Of a stretch of 64,000 nucleotides of DNA, positions 11,066 through 23,528 are shown piece by piece. A program made the translations under genes and the position numbers. Under the pieces are notes generated by a model. That model ran no database searches and was not told the origin of the DNA. It saw nothing but the letters and a program-made list of their open reading frames with translations. The stretch is taken from contig NW_022985168.1 of NCBI RefSeq assembly GCF_010093535.1, positions 1,452,537-1,516,536 on the forward strand. The letters run 5' to 3'. This stretch comes from Lindgomyces ingoldianus (Eukaryota; Ascomycota; Dothideomycetes; Pleosporales; Lindgomycetaceae). Positions within the stretch are counted from its first letter, which is position 1; the number at the start of each line of letters is the position of its first letter.

Positions 11066-12846
11066 ATGCCAGCGGCTGCACAATGGACGGGCAAGCCGTC
11101 TGTCAAGGGCTCGACAGAGTCGATACGAATGGCACTGCTCACCGCATCCTTGATCGGGTTACAGTACGTTCTCCCTTTTGTAGGACGGCTCTGAGGCGTT
11201 GACACTTTGCGTAGATTCACATGGGGCGTTGAGATGACCTACTGCACACCGTACCTCCTCGAACTCGGCCTTACGAAATCCAAGATCTCGCTCGTTTGGA
11301 TCGCCGGCCCGCTGTCGGGCCTTATCATGCAGCCTATTGTCGGTGTCATTGCGGATCGATCGAAGAGCCGTTGGGGGCGACGAAGACCGTTCATGGTTGG
11401 TGGGACGATTGCTGTGTCGGCGTGTCTGCTTGTGTTGGGTTGGACGAGGGAAATTGTAAAGGTGTTCTTGACGGAGGAGACGGTCAGGGAGGCTACGATT
11501 GCCCTTGCTGTGCTGAGTATCTATGGCATTGACTTTGCGATCAACGCCGTCCAGGCGAGCTGTAGAGGGTTGATTGTGGATACTCTACCTATCCCAAAAC
11601 AACAGATGGGCAGTAGTTGGGCGAGTCGAATGGTGGCTGTTGGACATTTGATCGGATACGGAGCCGGCGCAATGGATTTGGGGAAAGTTTTTGGACCAAT
11701 GCTAGGAGACTCGCAGTTTAAGCAGTTGACAGCAGTGGCAGCTATCACACTCTGCTTGACTGTGGGGATCACCAGTTGGGCAACTACGGAGAGGGTGTTG
11801 ATCAGTGACGGGAAGGATGAAGAGGGCGAGATCGGCGCAATTGATATGCTGAAGACCATCCTGAAAACAGCTACGAACCTCCCAACCGGGATTGCTGCAA
11901 TCTGCTTTGTCCAATTCTGGGCTTGGATAGGTAAGTCTTCTGAAAGAACCTCCAGGAATCTAATCTAATATACATCATAGGATGGTTTCCCTTCCTATTC
12001 TATTCTACCACCTGGGTTGGCGAAATCTATCTACGCTACGACGCCCCTGCAGAAGCCAAGGCGTCCGGCGATCTAACGGGGCAGGTCGGCCGCATCGGTA
12101 GCTTGTCACTGATTGCGTTCTCCGTGATTACCTTCCTCATGTCTGTCATGCTCCCTTGGTTTGTAAAGTCGCCGGAAGAAGAGGCCCCGGGATTTACTCC
12201 TCGCCCTCCCGCGAGCATTGCCTCGTTTGTGATTGAGGTAGAGAAGTATAAGCCGTCTCTGCTCACCATGTGGACGATCTCGCACTGCATATTTGCGGGA
12301 TCGATGATCATGGCCCCGTTTGTCACGTCCCTGCGGAGTGCGACTATTATTGTGGCTGTTTGCGGAATGTGAGAACATCGTACTCCCTTCTATGGCCGAA
12401 CGCTAACGTTGTGCAGTTCGTGGGCTATCAGCTGCTGGGCACCTTTTACTTTCCTCGGCGTAGAAATCAACCGTCTGTCCGGGACAAGCAACCACTCCTA
12501 CGGCCAGATTGGTCGAAGCTCGATGGAACTCGAGTCTCCTGTGCAGCTCCATCTGAACCACATTGAGGAGTCTCACAGTTCGGGCGGAGCAGGCTCAGGC
12601 ATCTATCTCGGCATCATGAACCTCTACACCACGCTCCCTCAATTCGTCGGAACGTTTATATCTTGGACAGTATTTTCCATTTTGGAGCCGGGTAAGAGCC
12701 CGGAGCTAGCGAAGGAGGCTCATCCCGACGAGCACCATTCGACCGACGGGCCGAATGGCATCGCTGTGTGCCTGTTCATCGGGGCGCTTTCGGCGGGCGT
12801 GGCGGCCGTTGCTACAAGACGCCTTAAGCGCATCCAGGGGTACTAA
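11066..12846 (+). CDS. Sucrose/alpha-glucoside transporter-like protein (GPH/SUT family of the major facilitator superfamily)
   Basis: Four exons, join(11066..11163, 11215..11930, 11981..12368, 12417..12846), give 543 residues; all junctions keep frame and use GTACGT, GTAAGT and GTGAGA donors. Family marks are TWGVEMTYCTPYLLELGL in helix 1, the loop motif RSKSRWGRRRPFMVGG between helices 2 and 3, and GPLSGLIMQPIVG. The hydrophobic profile fits about 12 membrane helices with a long polar loop (about residues 420-450, GTSNHSYGQIGRSSMELESP). Family knowledge: these are proton-coupled disaccharide importers of the plasma membrane (plant SUTs, fission yeast Sut1). The substrate here (sucrose, maltose or another glucoside) cannot be read from sequence. 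The gene sits alone, followed by NAP1 on the same strand. Confidence 0.85.
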
Positions 12847-13647
12847 GGCATCGGAGCACCTGCGCGCCAGATTTTGAATTTGACTGACGTCTCAACGTTT
12901 GTTTACTGAAAGACATTCACCTTCTATTTTTGGAGCCAGGACAGGGGCGAGGGGGCGACAGGCGACGGCGGCGTTGACGAATTTTCTTAGAGCGTTCCCA
13001 GCTTTGTTCTAGAAGGAAGGCGTGGCCCAGGACGGGCTTGCCGCATTGGCGTTCGATACCACCATAGATATCTGATAGAGAATACGGCTCCGTAGCTGCA
13101 CTGCAGATTCATAAATTTAGAGACCCATAGATTCGGTGGCTGCAGTTGAGTCAGGAGGAGATGCGGCAGTGAGTGATGTGTCGAGGCTGCTGTTGGCACT
13201 GGGAGCAGCGGCGTCGTGGAAGCGCCTGGATGGAAACACGTGCAAGCAGGACCAACTGGGGGGCAGACCGCGCAAGCAAAGGAAGAAAAAACAGCGGTAG
13301 GGCGATTCAAGGCCAGACTTTCGCCCGCGCCCGACACACTTGGCCTGAGTCCTCCTGCCTCGCCGCTTGACGAACGGAGCATTGTCTTGCGCGCAGTTGC
13401 TACCACCTAGCTATCGTTCTTCCACGGCGGGACCACTTTTCTGCACCGTTTACATCAGAGGTCTGCGCATCAGCGACCTGGGCTAGCCCGAACCGAGTTA
13501 CATAGAGGGGCGAGCAGCTAGCGCAACTTCCCTCGCTCAACCGACGAACATTCTCTGCTGTCTTGAACGCTTGGGGCTTACCAACAACCAACATCTCTCC
13601 TCAACAACCCTCACACCCGCCCTCTACACCACTATCCCACCGCCAAC
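12847..13647. other. Intergenic region between transporter and NAP1
   Basis: No supported gene. The right end is the presumed NAP1 promoter and leader, with a CT/CA-rich stretch (about 13590-13647) typical of highly expressed fungal genes. Confidence 0.5.
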
Positions 13648-15152
13648 ATGTCCGAACCCATTCGCAATAAGAAGCTAGACTCCATGACTGCTCCGTAGGT
13701 TCTCTCTACCCCATAGCACATAATTTTTTGATCCCGCACTATGATCGTAGCAAACGCCGCATTCGAGGTTGCTAACGGCTCCTTTCCCACCATCAGAACA
13801 CCGCAGAACACGCCCGCAAATGCCGCTCCTATATCGTCTCGCGCTCAGCAGCCCGGTGTGGCAAGTATCAAGGAGGGTGAGTCGCCAATTTCCACTGCCT
13901 CCCCTCAACCCCGCCATAATTCCGTTTTCCGTGAGCTTGACCGCTAATTTGTAAATTTCTGCACACAGAGGAAATGGAGCGCGCTGCTGCCGGGCTCTTC
14001 GCTGCAAACCCCGCCCTCGTCTCTATGATGCAGGCCAAACTCGGTACTTTGGTTGGCCGTCCAAGCGGCTACATTGAGTCCCTCCCCGCCTCGGTTCGTC
14101 GTCGCGTTGCCGGCCTGAAGGGCATCCAGAAGGACCACTCCAAGCTCGAGGCCGAGTTCCAGGAGGAGGTCTTGCAGTTGGAGAAGAAGTACTTCGCCAA
14201 GTTCACACCGCTCTACGAGACTCGTGCGAAGATCGTCAACGGAGCCAGCGAGCCTACCGAGGAACAGGTCAAGGTCGGCGAGACTAAGGACGAGGATGAT
14301 GATGATGAGGAGGAGGCTCCAAAGGAAGAAGTCAACGAGGATGCTGGCACCAATGTCAAGGGTATCCCAGAGTTCTGGCTGAGCGCCATGAAGAATCAGA
14401 TCTCACTCGCAGAGATGATCACCGACCGGGACGAGGGCGCACTCAAACATCTCACCGACATCCGGATGGAGTACCTCGACCGACCGGGTTTCCGCCTCAT
14501 CTTTGAGTTCGAGGACAATGAGCACTTCACCAACAAGACCATCACCAAGACATACTTCTACCAAGAGGAGAATGGCTACGGTGGTGATTTTATCTACGAC
14601 CATGCCGAGGGTGACAAGATCAACTGGAAAGAGGGCAAAGACCTGACCGTGCGCGTTGAGAGCAAGAAGCAGCGGAACAAGAGTATGTTATGGCTTCCCA
14701 AAGCTAGCAAATACCGTCCTGACTGTTTCTAGACACTAAGCAGACCCGGATCGTCAAGAAGACCGTCCCGACCGAGTCCTTCTTTAATTTCTTCGACCCG
14801 CCTAAGCCCCCGACTGACGAGGATGACGCGACCTCGGACATCGAGGAGCGTCTCGAGCTCGATTACCAGCTGGGTGAGGACATCAAGGAGAAGCTTATCC
14901 CGCGCGCAATCGACTGGTTCACCGGCGAGGCTCTTCAATACGAGAATATTGAAGACTTCGATGAGGGTGAGTTTGAGGATGAGGACGATGAGGAGGATGA
15001 CGACCTCAGCGATGACCGGGATGAGGACGAGGAGTCGGATGAAGAGGTATCTTTAACCACCCGGTCGACAATATTTTATTGCATATCTGACTCTGAGCTA
15101 GAACGATGGCACAAAACCAAAGCAGGAGGCTGCTGAGTGCAAGCAGAGCTGA
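13648..15152 (+). CDS. NAP1: Nucleosome assembly protein 1
   Basis: Five exons, join(13648..13694, 13797..13876, 13969..14682, 14733..15046, 15102..15152), give 401 residues. The NAP fold is clear: a long dimerisation helix ([20 protein letters not shown]), then [71 protein letters not shown], and [17 protein letters not shown]. An acidic stretch interrupts the domain and a strongly acidic tail (about residues 350-385) follows it. The protein ends in ECKQS, close to the ECKQQ end of NAP1 proteins from yeast and animals. The family is a histone H2A-H2B chaperone that shuttles between cytoplasm and nucleus. Length and layout are normal. Confidence 0.95.
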
Positions 15153-16531
15153 TTTAGTTCACCTCACTTTCACTGTGGCTGGAGATTGATGGCTAGAGGG
15201 CATTCGGCTTTTTCGTTTCGATCTAGATGCCGGCATCATGATACATTCGGTGGCTGCATGGCCGTCAGGTGTTGAATCCACTCTGAATTTGTTCCCTTTG
15301 TTCCCTCTATCTCATCCCACCCCACCCCCACGCGAACAACGCTGATTGTCTTTTGCACCATGGCGTAATAGTTCATCCACCATACGAGGCGAGGCCGGCT
15401 AGTTATCCCACAAACACAAATCACTTGGTTTTTTTTTTCCCTTTCCCCCTTGTCTTGAGCATCTCTGGGTCATTCTCGACACACATCACATCACATCAGA
15501 AACACGTCACAGCACACTCAACACACAATCGCATATATGACGGTGAGCTTCATTTGGGTTGGCGCAATGCGAATAGGGTTTCTTGTCGATTATGGTTCCG
15601 TCTTGAGTCTGCGGTTTCCCTTTTCTCAACCCTTGCTTTAGCAAAGACCGGCGGCTATCTGTACTTGATGGATAACGAATTGTGGCAGGCGGAATTCGGG
15701 GGATTGGGGTTTAGCGTGTTTCTCTAATTTGTTCATCTCCTTTTCGAGATCCTTCGCAAAAGTTTGGGGTTCTTGATGGATGGATGGATGGCTGGCTGGA
15801 TGGCTGGCTAGCGGAATGGTACGGATGGGCAGACAGACTAGATCAGGAACACCTCCTCGCGATTAAACTAGACAAAGCCATGCTCTCCCTCTCCCCGTAG
15901 TGATGGTTAGTGTGGGAGCTGCACGCGCGTATCCGTGTCAGCCGGCGGACTGGAAGATGATTTTCCCAGGCTTGAGGTCATGGGATATGGAACTTACCCA
16001 GGTATTCCGTTACTCGTGACTCTTTATTGCCACTGGATTAATAGCCCACCAAATCGGGTTTCCAGAACTCCTAGCTTAGTGGCCGCCAGGTCTGGGGGTT
16101 AATGTGGGTGGATAGATTAGGGATGGTGGCGTGAGAGGAGCGCACGGGAGCTTGCGATGGTGTGGCGCAGGCGCGGGGCTCGGGATTTCTTAGGTGGGGG
16201 GGCGGAGAGTGTGGGGGGAAATTTTTCGAGTTTGGGATGAGGAAGGAACTCGAAATTCGATTTTCAGAGCGCGACTGGAATTTTTGTTCATTTTTCTCCG
16301 CTTTCGTGACTCCTTCCTACATAGAAAACTATAAGGTATCCAAACCGCACACACAAAACTTTGTCGAATGAACGAATGAACGAACGGCCGGCTCGAAATT
16401 AACTTCGCACAGCAGGTCTCCAGCTACCTCTAGCACCACTCACCCACGTAGGCCGACCTATCCTCTGTTCCTCCCAGTGCGCTCCTTAAAAGCACCTACA
16501 CACATTCCTCCCGCAGCCTTTCAATCTCACA
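15153..16531. other. Long intergenic region between NAP1 and FAP7
   Basis: No supported gene. It contains a degenerate TGGA/TGGC short tandem tract at about 15776-15812 and several short homopolymers. A single 124-codon frame at 15353-15727 has no recognisable motif. The right end is the FAP7 promoter. Confidence 0.5.
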
Positions 16532-17262
16532 ATGGCGCGGAAGAACCCGAACATCGTTGTGACAGGTACACCTGGGGTTGGGAAGACCACGCATTGCGAG
16601 TTATTGGCCAGAAATCTGGGGTTCAAGCATTTGAGCGTGAATCAAATTGTCAAGGATGAGGAGTTTCATGAGGGCAGAGATGACGAGACGGGGAGTTGGA
16701 TTGTGGATGAAGACAAAGTATGTTTCATTCATCTCACGTTGTTTCGCTCTGAGAATATAGGGTTGGGGTGGGCTGTTCAAGATCCAGACCGGATGATAAG
16801 TTTCGGAAAATCGTTGTTTGGCTGGATAAAGTGTTGCAAAACATTCATGAAGAGAAATTGAAAATACTTAACAGATAAACTGATACCCTATCCCAGCTCC
16901 TCGACTACATAGAAGCACTGTCCATCTCCTCCACCGGCGGCTACATCCTGGACTGGCACGCCTGCGACCTCTTCCCCGAGCGCTGGATCGATCTCGTCGT
17001 CGTCTTGCGCTGCGATTCTACAACCCTGTATGACAGACTCACTGCGCGGGGTTACAAGGGTAAGAAGTTGGAGGAGAATATGGATAGTGAGATTATGCAG
17101 GTTTTATTGGAAGAGGCGAGGGAGAGTTATGCGGAGGAGGTGGTAGTCGAGTTAAGGAGTGATGGGGTGGAGGATGTTGAGAGGAACTGTGAGAGGGTGG
17201 AGGGTTGGGTGGAGATGTGGAGGAAGGATAGGGAGGGGGGAGGGAAGGAGGAGGGGCAGTGA
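16532..17262 (+). CDS. FAP7: Adenylate kinase-like NTPase Fap7 / AK6 (ribosome biogenesis)
   Basis: Two exons, join(16532..16717, 16897..17262), 183 residues, with an unusually long 179-base intron. The start shows the P-loop VVTGTPGVGKTTHCELLA, followed by the family stretch KHLSVNQIVKDEEFHEGRDD and the AK6 signature GYILDWHACDLFPERW. RLTARGYKGKKLEEN and MQVLLEEARESY come next. The C-terminus is Lys/Glu/Gly-rich. Family role: a nuclear ATPase/adenylate kinase that helps Rps14 assembly and the final cleavage of 20S pre-rRNA. It converges with HAM1, whose stop lies 230 bases downstream on the other strand. Confidence 0.94.
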
Positions 17263-17491
17263 GGGTTGGGTGTGTGTGTGTGCGTGTGTGGCAGGCAGGC
17301 GTTGCGGAAACAAATATCAGGCGGGAATTTGATGTAAAAGTATGCATGTGTGGTAATTTTTGGTGTGTGTCTAGGTATGTCTACGAATTTCCTCCCTCTA
17401 TCAGCGGTTCATTATATAATAGCTAGCTGGGTACATGCCAGGGGAAAAACGCGTCAGGCTACGAGCAAACCTACGCCCCCAGCAGTCCAAC

Positions 17492-18350
17492 CTATTCCTC
17501 AACCCTCCTCGCTAACCACTCCTTCAACCCTTGCAATGCCTTCCCACGGTGCGAAATTTTATTTTTCTCGCTCTTGTCCATCTCAGCATACGTCTGTCCC
17601 TCGTATTCGAAACACGAGTCCCAGCCTGTGCCATCTCATTAGCAACCAACCCTCAACCATGCAAACTTTCAAACATTTCTTCTCTCGTCTTGAAGATTTC
17701 AAAGGGCATTGACTTACCAAACACAGTAGGACCGCGACTTGCGACTAATTTCCCGTCCGTCTTGCCTTGGAATAGAACGGGCTCGTGGCCAGGACCTTCA
17801 CAATAGGCGAATGTACAGACGGCCGTGGCGGATTTGTCGGGGAAGCCGGAGAGCATTCTGTCAAGGTTTAGCGGGCCGAGGGCGAGCATGAACCATTTGC
17901 TGGGAGGAAAGTTAGTTTGAGTGGATGCGAATGCATTAAGAAGGAGGAGTGTGTAAGTAGCGGGGGAGAGGGGTGGGAGGACTTACATATATGGCCCTGG
18001 TAGGTCGTTCATCGCTTTGAAACAGAGACATGTGTCTTCTACTAGGACAGGTCCTTGGATCTGTTCTTAAAAAGTCAGATTACTCAATAAAATTATTTCC
18101 ATATTTTAAAAGGAATATTCCCGATCCCACGTATTCTCAACTCATGCGAGAAAATTTTACTAACAGCTTCAGCCGCCCTTCGACACTTATCCCTCGTAAC
18201 CTCCTCGATCGTTCCCTGAATCTCAACAAGATCTACATTTTGACTTCGTAATTCAATCACGCCTTCAAGAATCGCTTGCACTTCTGCAAGCTTATTCTTG
18301 TTCCCCGTGATGAAGTTCAAGTGCTTAGGCACTGTTAGTTCAGGCGCCAT
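17492..18350 (-). CDS. HAM1: Inosine triphosphate pyrophosphatase (HAM1/ITPA family)
   Basis: Four exons, complement(17492..17625, 17718..17899, 17987..18060, 18165..18350), give 191 residues with all phases consistent. Markers are [18 protein letters not shown] at the start, [39 protein letters not shown], the [16 protein letters not shown] block (usually GWDP) and [18 protein letters not shown] at the end. The family hydrolyses non-canonical purine NTPs (ITP, dITP, XTP) to monophosphates in the cytosol and so cleans the nucleotide pool. I chose the Met at 18350 because it gives the usual length and N-terminus. The frame stays open to another Met at 18641, which would add 97 Gln/Pro-rich residues. 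Confidence 0.95.
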
Positions 18351-19300
18351 GTTAACGTATTTTAGAGTCTGAATGAAGTTTGAAGAGAAGAACGGCGCTA
18401 ATAGTCCTCTTGATGGGGCCTGTTGGTCGCGGTTGGTGGATTGGTAGGGATGTTGTTGGAGGCGCTGATGCAGAGCTTGTTGGGCAGGGGGTTGTGGCTG
18501 TGGGAAACTTTGGAGGTGGAGTTGAGTTTCCGTTTGGGCTTGTTCGACCGGTATGCCGGGGTATTGTAATGTCGCCTGGTGGCTATTATCCAGCTGTTGA
18601 GGATTGAGATTTTGGTGTTGTCGTTGATTTGGATACTCCATGGCCGTGCATTGAGGTTGGTCTTGATATAGACGAATGAGGTAACTCGTTCCGCGCTTTG
18701 ATAATCTAATCGGCGATTTGATAAGCGTGTTTGCGAGGACAGTTTTGTTGCGGAATTTTCGACCAGCCTTGCAGCATGTGTGCTCTAGTGGAGGCTGAAA
18801 GGAACTGCAGCGATTGGATCGGAGGAAGCGAGGACAGGGCTGAGGTTACAACACAGGGCAAGGTCGAGCTGAATAGTTATCAATCCCCACGCACTTTCAT
18901 CTCGTCGGCGTGCGCTGCAATCACAAAATTTCGCAGTCTGTTAACGCGAGGGCGGGGTTATTTTAAGGAACAGGAACTGCCGCCTAGTCAGAAAGAAGTT
19001 TAGAAAGGGCTCTCGCGGCTTCTAGCGCCCTTCTCGAATGCTACCGTGCCCTTTTTCACCCCCCCCCCCCCCCCAACTTCGACAACCACATCGCCGAAAT
19101 CTAGGCTCAGCTGCAGCAGGAGTTTGCGAAGGATCGAGATACGAATGCAGGGACACAGCCCTATAGCTTGATTCTATCGAGGTCATTCGATTGAGTGGAA
19201 TACCTTGCCTAAACAAGAGCCTGCCCCGCGGTGCTAGTTCGCCGACGTCTTTGGAAATATTCAACTCTTCATTTCGGCAGACCAGGGCTATCAAGGGAAC
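18351..19300. other. Divergent promoter region between HAM1 and the P450 gene
   Basis: The first 291 bases could code for a Gln/Pro-rich extension of HAM1. The remainder shows no supported gene. It contains a run of 16 C at about 19059-19074. It probably serves both divergent genes. Confidence 0.5.
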
Positions 19301-21309
19301 ATGATGGTGTCGGCCCGGGGTCTTCTCTTAGGTGTTTATACCTCCAACAGCCTTATAATGCTGTTGTTTCTCCCACTATGCTATCTCATCCTTCTGAGTC
19401 CGTTCATTTCGTTGTGCATCTGGAAATTCGACTTGGATCAAAAGCTTCTTCAGTTTGTCCCAACGGACTACAAGACCCCGGATATTTGGCCACAGGTTTT
19501 TATTTCGCTTGTTGGGATCTTGCTAGCGACAAGATATATCTCAGGAAAGAGTGATGGCGATGAAAAAAATGAAGGGAAGAGGAGGGTACAACTCCTTCCA
19601 TACTGGGTTCTGGGAGTGAGGCATTGGTGTAATGCTGTTTTTGGGGGAGAAAGTTGGTTGAGGAGAGTTGCGTAGGGTTTGAGTCTAATCGTCAGGTCGA
19701 AGGCTTGTGCTGACTGTTAACTAGGGACTCAACAATCTCCAGTATCTTCGCCTACAGTATGGCGGGATCGAAACACAATGTCATTCTCTCGACTTCGCTG
19801 TTTGATCAGCTTGTCAAGAAGGCAGATGTTCTGGAAGAGTCGGAATTGGATCAGTGGATCGTGCTCCAGAACACATGCAATATGCCCAAGAACATGAGAG
19901 AACAGTACCTTCAGATCAGACCCAGCATTTCAAAGACGCTCGATGCTGAGATTTTCTCGGGGAAGCAGATGAAGCAGCTCATTTCGGCCTCTCTATCTAT
20001 CCTGTCAGACTCTCTACCCGATCTCATCACCTTTAATTCTTCTATTGTCGATCAGATGGCTTGGGAACGAGTTGCAAACCTAGACCTAACTGACGGTACT
20101 GTTGAGGTTGAATGCGAGTTGTTCGCTTTGATCAACGAATTTTTTTGCAACGCCATCCTCCCTCCAATCACTGGCTCATCATTTCCGGAATCATATCAGC
20201 TCTTAGCGACTGATTTGGCCACCTTCAATCAATCATTCTTCGGGCTTGCTATGGGATTCCCGAGGTTCTTCCCTATGCCAGGATTACCAACGGCGAGTTT
20301 GGCGAGGAAAAGACTATTTCAGAATCTAGTTCGATTCTTGAATGACCTTACGGATCCTCCGGTGAAGAGAACCATTCCTGATGACGAGAGTCTGAGTGGA
20401 GAAGAGGAGATGGATGCAGAGACACCGACACCGCTTTCTGCTTTGAATGATATATTCTCCCAGCATGATTTACCGATCCCAGCGCGTGCTGCGATAGCAC
20501 TTAAAGTGTTACACGAGGTCGTCTCGGAAGCAGTGCCTCTGGCATTTTGGACATTGTTACACATTTATTCTGCCTCGACACCATCATCGACCAAGACGGA
20601 GGCCCAAGGCAGCGAGCCAACACCTTTGGATCTTATAAGGGAAGAGACAAAGGGCTGGGCTGAAGCAATCCAGCCACCGTCGATCCACCCTTCCTTCCCT
20701 GCACCACCAGAAATATCGTATGCATCTCACACTCAGCTACTCTCCATCTCCTCATTACCGTTCCTCCGATCCTGTATCAGTGAATCCCGCCGTTTCTATA
20801 CCGCCTCTCTCACCACTGCCAAAGTCACAAAGCCAGCCCACCTCTACGAACCTGAAGCCACTCGGCCTGGGGTGCTGGAACAATGGGAACTAGACGTTGG
20901 ATCCTACATCGACGTTGGAATCTCCCAAACCCTTATCAACACATCATCCGCCAATTATCTGACGCCTCGGCAATTCAAACATGACCGCTTCCTGAATTCT
21001 AACTCGCCGCCTCCTGGTATCTCGTCGCCTTTTAGTCCCTCTACGGAACTTACAGAAGCCCTCTTGATGTCACTTGTAGCAGGTGTAGTCCAACTCTGGG
21101 ATATATCTGCGGCGCCAAAGAAGACGATTTTCGAACACATGCAGGCTGCTCAGGCTGCTGCTTCAGGGCAAGAAGAACCAAAAACTGAGAAGAAAGTTGG
21201 AGTTTGGATGGTACCAAAGGCTGTTGATGGAGCGAGTGTTAAAATCCCGCAGGGAGAGATTAGGGTGAGGATTAGGAGAAGAGAGGGCCTTGATGGACCG
21301 TCGCGTTGA
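19301..21309 (+). CDS. Cytochrome P450-like protein (CYP7/CYP8-like) lacking the heme-ligand cysteine
   Basis: Two exons, join(19301..19671, 19725..21309), 651 residues; the 53-base intron has donor GTAGGG and a CTGAC branch site. The N-terminus carries two hydrophobic segments (LIMLLFLPLCYLILLSPFI and WPQVFISLVGILLATRYI), then KRRVQLLPYWVLG like the PPxxPYW entry of P450s. Exon 2 opens with YSMAGSKHNVILSTSLFDQL. The I-helix region (VVSEAVPLAFWTLLHIY) is of the CYP7/8 kind without the AGxxT threonine. Helix K keeps ExxR (SCISESRRFY, E near residue 477). PRQFKHDRFL is followed by SPFSPSTELTEALLM, where FxxGxxxCxG should be, and no Cys occurs from there to the end. The C-terminal VRIRRRE is typical. 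It is thus either catalytically dead or reassigned. Membrane-anchored, probably in the ER. Confidence 0.8.
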
Positions 21310-23528
21310 GGAAGGGGAGGTGAATGGGGGTGGAGCGGAGTGGAATAAGTGGGGAAGCCAAGTGGAGGCAGGGCGTAAATGCAGAAGTGAACCTCAGGAA
21401 GAGCGAGCTAGGAGCTCAGACTAAAGCAGTGGGTATCGGGCATTTGGATGCGCATTGTGGCAATCTTAAGTTTAGTAGGTCTGAGTGTGGGTGATTAGTG
21501 GTAACTGTGGCTGGGACTCAACCATGGTTCAAGACAACTCAACACATGAAGCTAAAGATAGGGAAGATGCAGGGAGATTTAGGGGACCCACACTTCTGAA
21601 TTCACGCAGACGAATTATCATCTAGAGAGGAATATACGGACTTTGGTGATGAATCTATCCAGCTACGTTTACACCCACCTAACAAACATCACAAATCCTC
21701 CCACAAACTACCCTATTCATTAAACGCATCAAATCTAGTCCTCCATCCCCTATCCCTAGCCCCATTTCCCACCTCCTAACATAGACTCGCGTGCCCACCT
21801 CAAACTCGCCGTTTACTACGTCAGAAGAGCGGTGAACCCATCCCAACTTGCCAAAGTAACCAGCTTCAATACACACACCACTTCTGCATCCGCGCCTTCC
21901 CCGCCCGCCTCAACATCTCCACTCTGTGAGGAGAGGAGAGGACTCCGCAGCAACGTCCCGAATAGCGAAGCCTAAGGTAATCTCTAGTTTTAGCGGAGAG
22001 GGGAAGCCCGCCGTAGAAGCACCGGCGCTACCGTCGTAGATCAACTTCCCCGACCGGTCAATCACGAAGTGGTGATAGCCACCAAACCATGATTTTCATG
22101 ACAGCCAGCCAAAATCTGGAGCCGGAGTCTGGCGTCCGTCATCCGGTCCAGAGATAGGAGTTGGATAGCTTCTTGCCGTTTCGCTCGCTTGCAATCTCGT
22201 TCCACACCGCTGAAATCATCTGGTGGATATGGTTACGAGTCAAGACACCGACTTGTTGAACTCATTCAGGTCCACAGGCTAAAGTGGTATGCGTGCCTGC
22301 AGCGTTCCTGACATGACAACACATCATAACACAACACTTTGGCTTGATTTCACGATTCGATTCTGGCTTGACTTAGAGATGCAATGGCAGATTCCTGCAT
22401 GCAGCTGGAATGCATCTTCAGCTGATGTGCGTGTGGTATACGACAGGGGTCTAAATCAGGAAATTGTCGTCTTGTCTTCTTTAGCTCTCGCGAGGAAGTG
22501 GTTGTGTTGGTGTCGGCACACTCCGACAAGGCTGAGCGGAGCTGCACAATTCCTGACAGCGTCAAACCCTTCAATAAACACCATTAGACAAGGAAACCCT
22601 GAATCCAAACCCAGCCCCATTACCTCTCTTACCCAGTAACAACAACTTCGCGAGAAATTCAGCATGTCAAAGCACTGCACTGCAATGCACTTTCACCCCG
22701 CAAATTTGTACCACAGCCCTACGTCTTCCCAACCAGGCCATCCTTAACCCTTGAACCTGGTAACCAAACTAGGCAGACTGTACGTAAGACGATGCAACTC
22801 CACTCCATCCAGGATCGTGAGAAGCAAACGATGATCTGTGATCTGTGAGGAACGCTGTTGCGAAAGACTTGTGGGTAGCAGCGGCACAAGACAAACATCG
22901 ATCATTTACGACCCTATAGTTCACCCGGAGATTCGGGAATGCTTAGAGACGCGTTGCCTTGGGCAAGGGTTGCTTTGGGCAAGGATCAAACTTGGTAGGG
23001 AAAAATGATTAGTGAGGCAGGTTGGTGGGCACAAGGATGCTTTGTCTTGAGGCAAGGGAGACACAAGGAAAGGATACGGAGAGGGGTCTGCAGACGCGTC
23101 TGAACCAGCTGTGGATTAGCGCGAAGGGCAAGGTGACAAGAATGCAGATATGCGTGAGGTTACTGAGAATGGAAAGTGTCGATGGTGCTATGATACCAGA
23201 ATGCTGCTTAATCTAACCATGGGCGATGCAGTGTGCATACTAGTAGACCCTAGCTCGCGCTTCAGAGTGTTGAGAACAGAGTATCTGGGGAAACGTGGCG
23301 ATTAAGCCCAAGTGGTTGTCAATTCATTCCAATGTTTGCACTTTTCCGCACCACGACATGAATACCTAGACGTGGACGTTTGAACCTATATGCATCGTCA
23401 CAGCCATCAAGACGCATTAAGGGCTATGCTTATCCATTCATTTGTAAACATAACACCTTTTGGATGCCCATATCATGTCGAAGAAAGTCGAAAAGAACCA
23501 GAACCCCAGCCAATTCAACCGTGTCCGT
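21310..23528. other. Long intergenic stretch; possible decayed coding piece on the minus strand near 21680-22230
   Basis: No intact gene is supported. On the minus strand about 22210-22130 reads ISAVWNEIASERNGKKLSN and about 22080-21930 reads HHFVIDRSGKLIYDGSAG and on through PLKLEITLGFAIRDVA, with stops between them. This could be a relic or a badly broken gene of unknown family. The remainder shows only short frames. Confidence 0.3.

Noticed and set aside
15353..15727. 124-codon plus frame downstream of NAP1
   Set aside because: Low-complexity start, no motif, no codon or splice support.
19301..19675. Separate small membrane protein
   Set aside because: A phase-correct intron joins it to the downstream P450 frame, and PYW followed by the GSKHNVI region matches P450 order.
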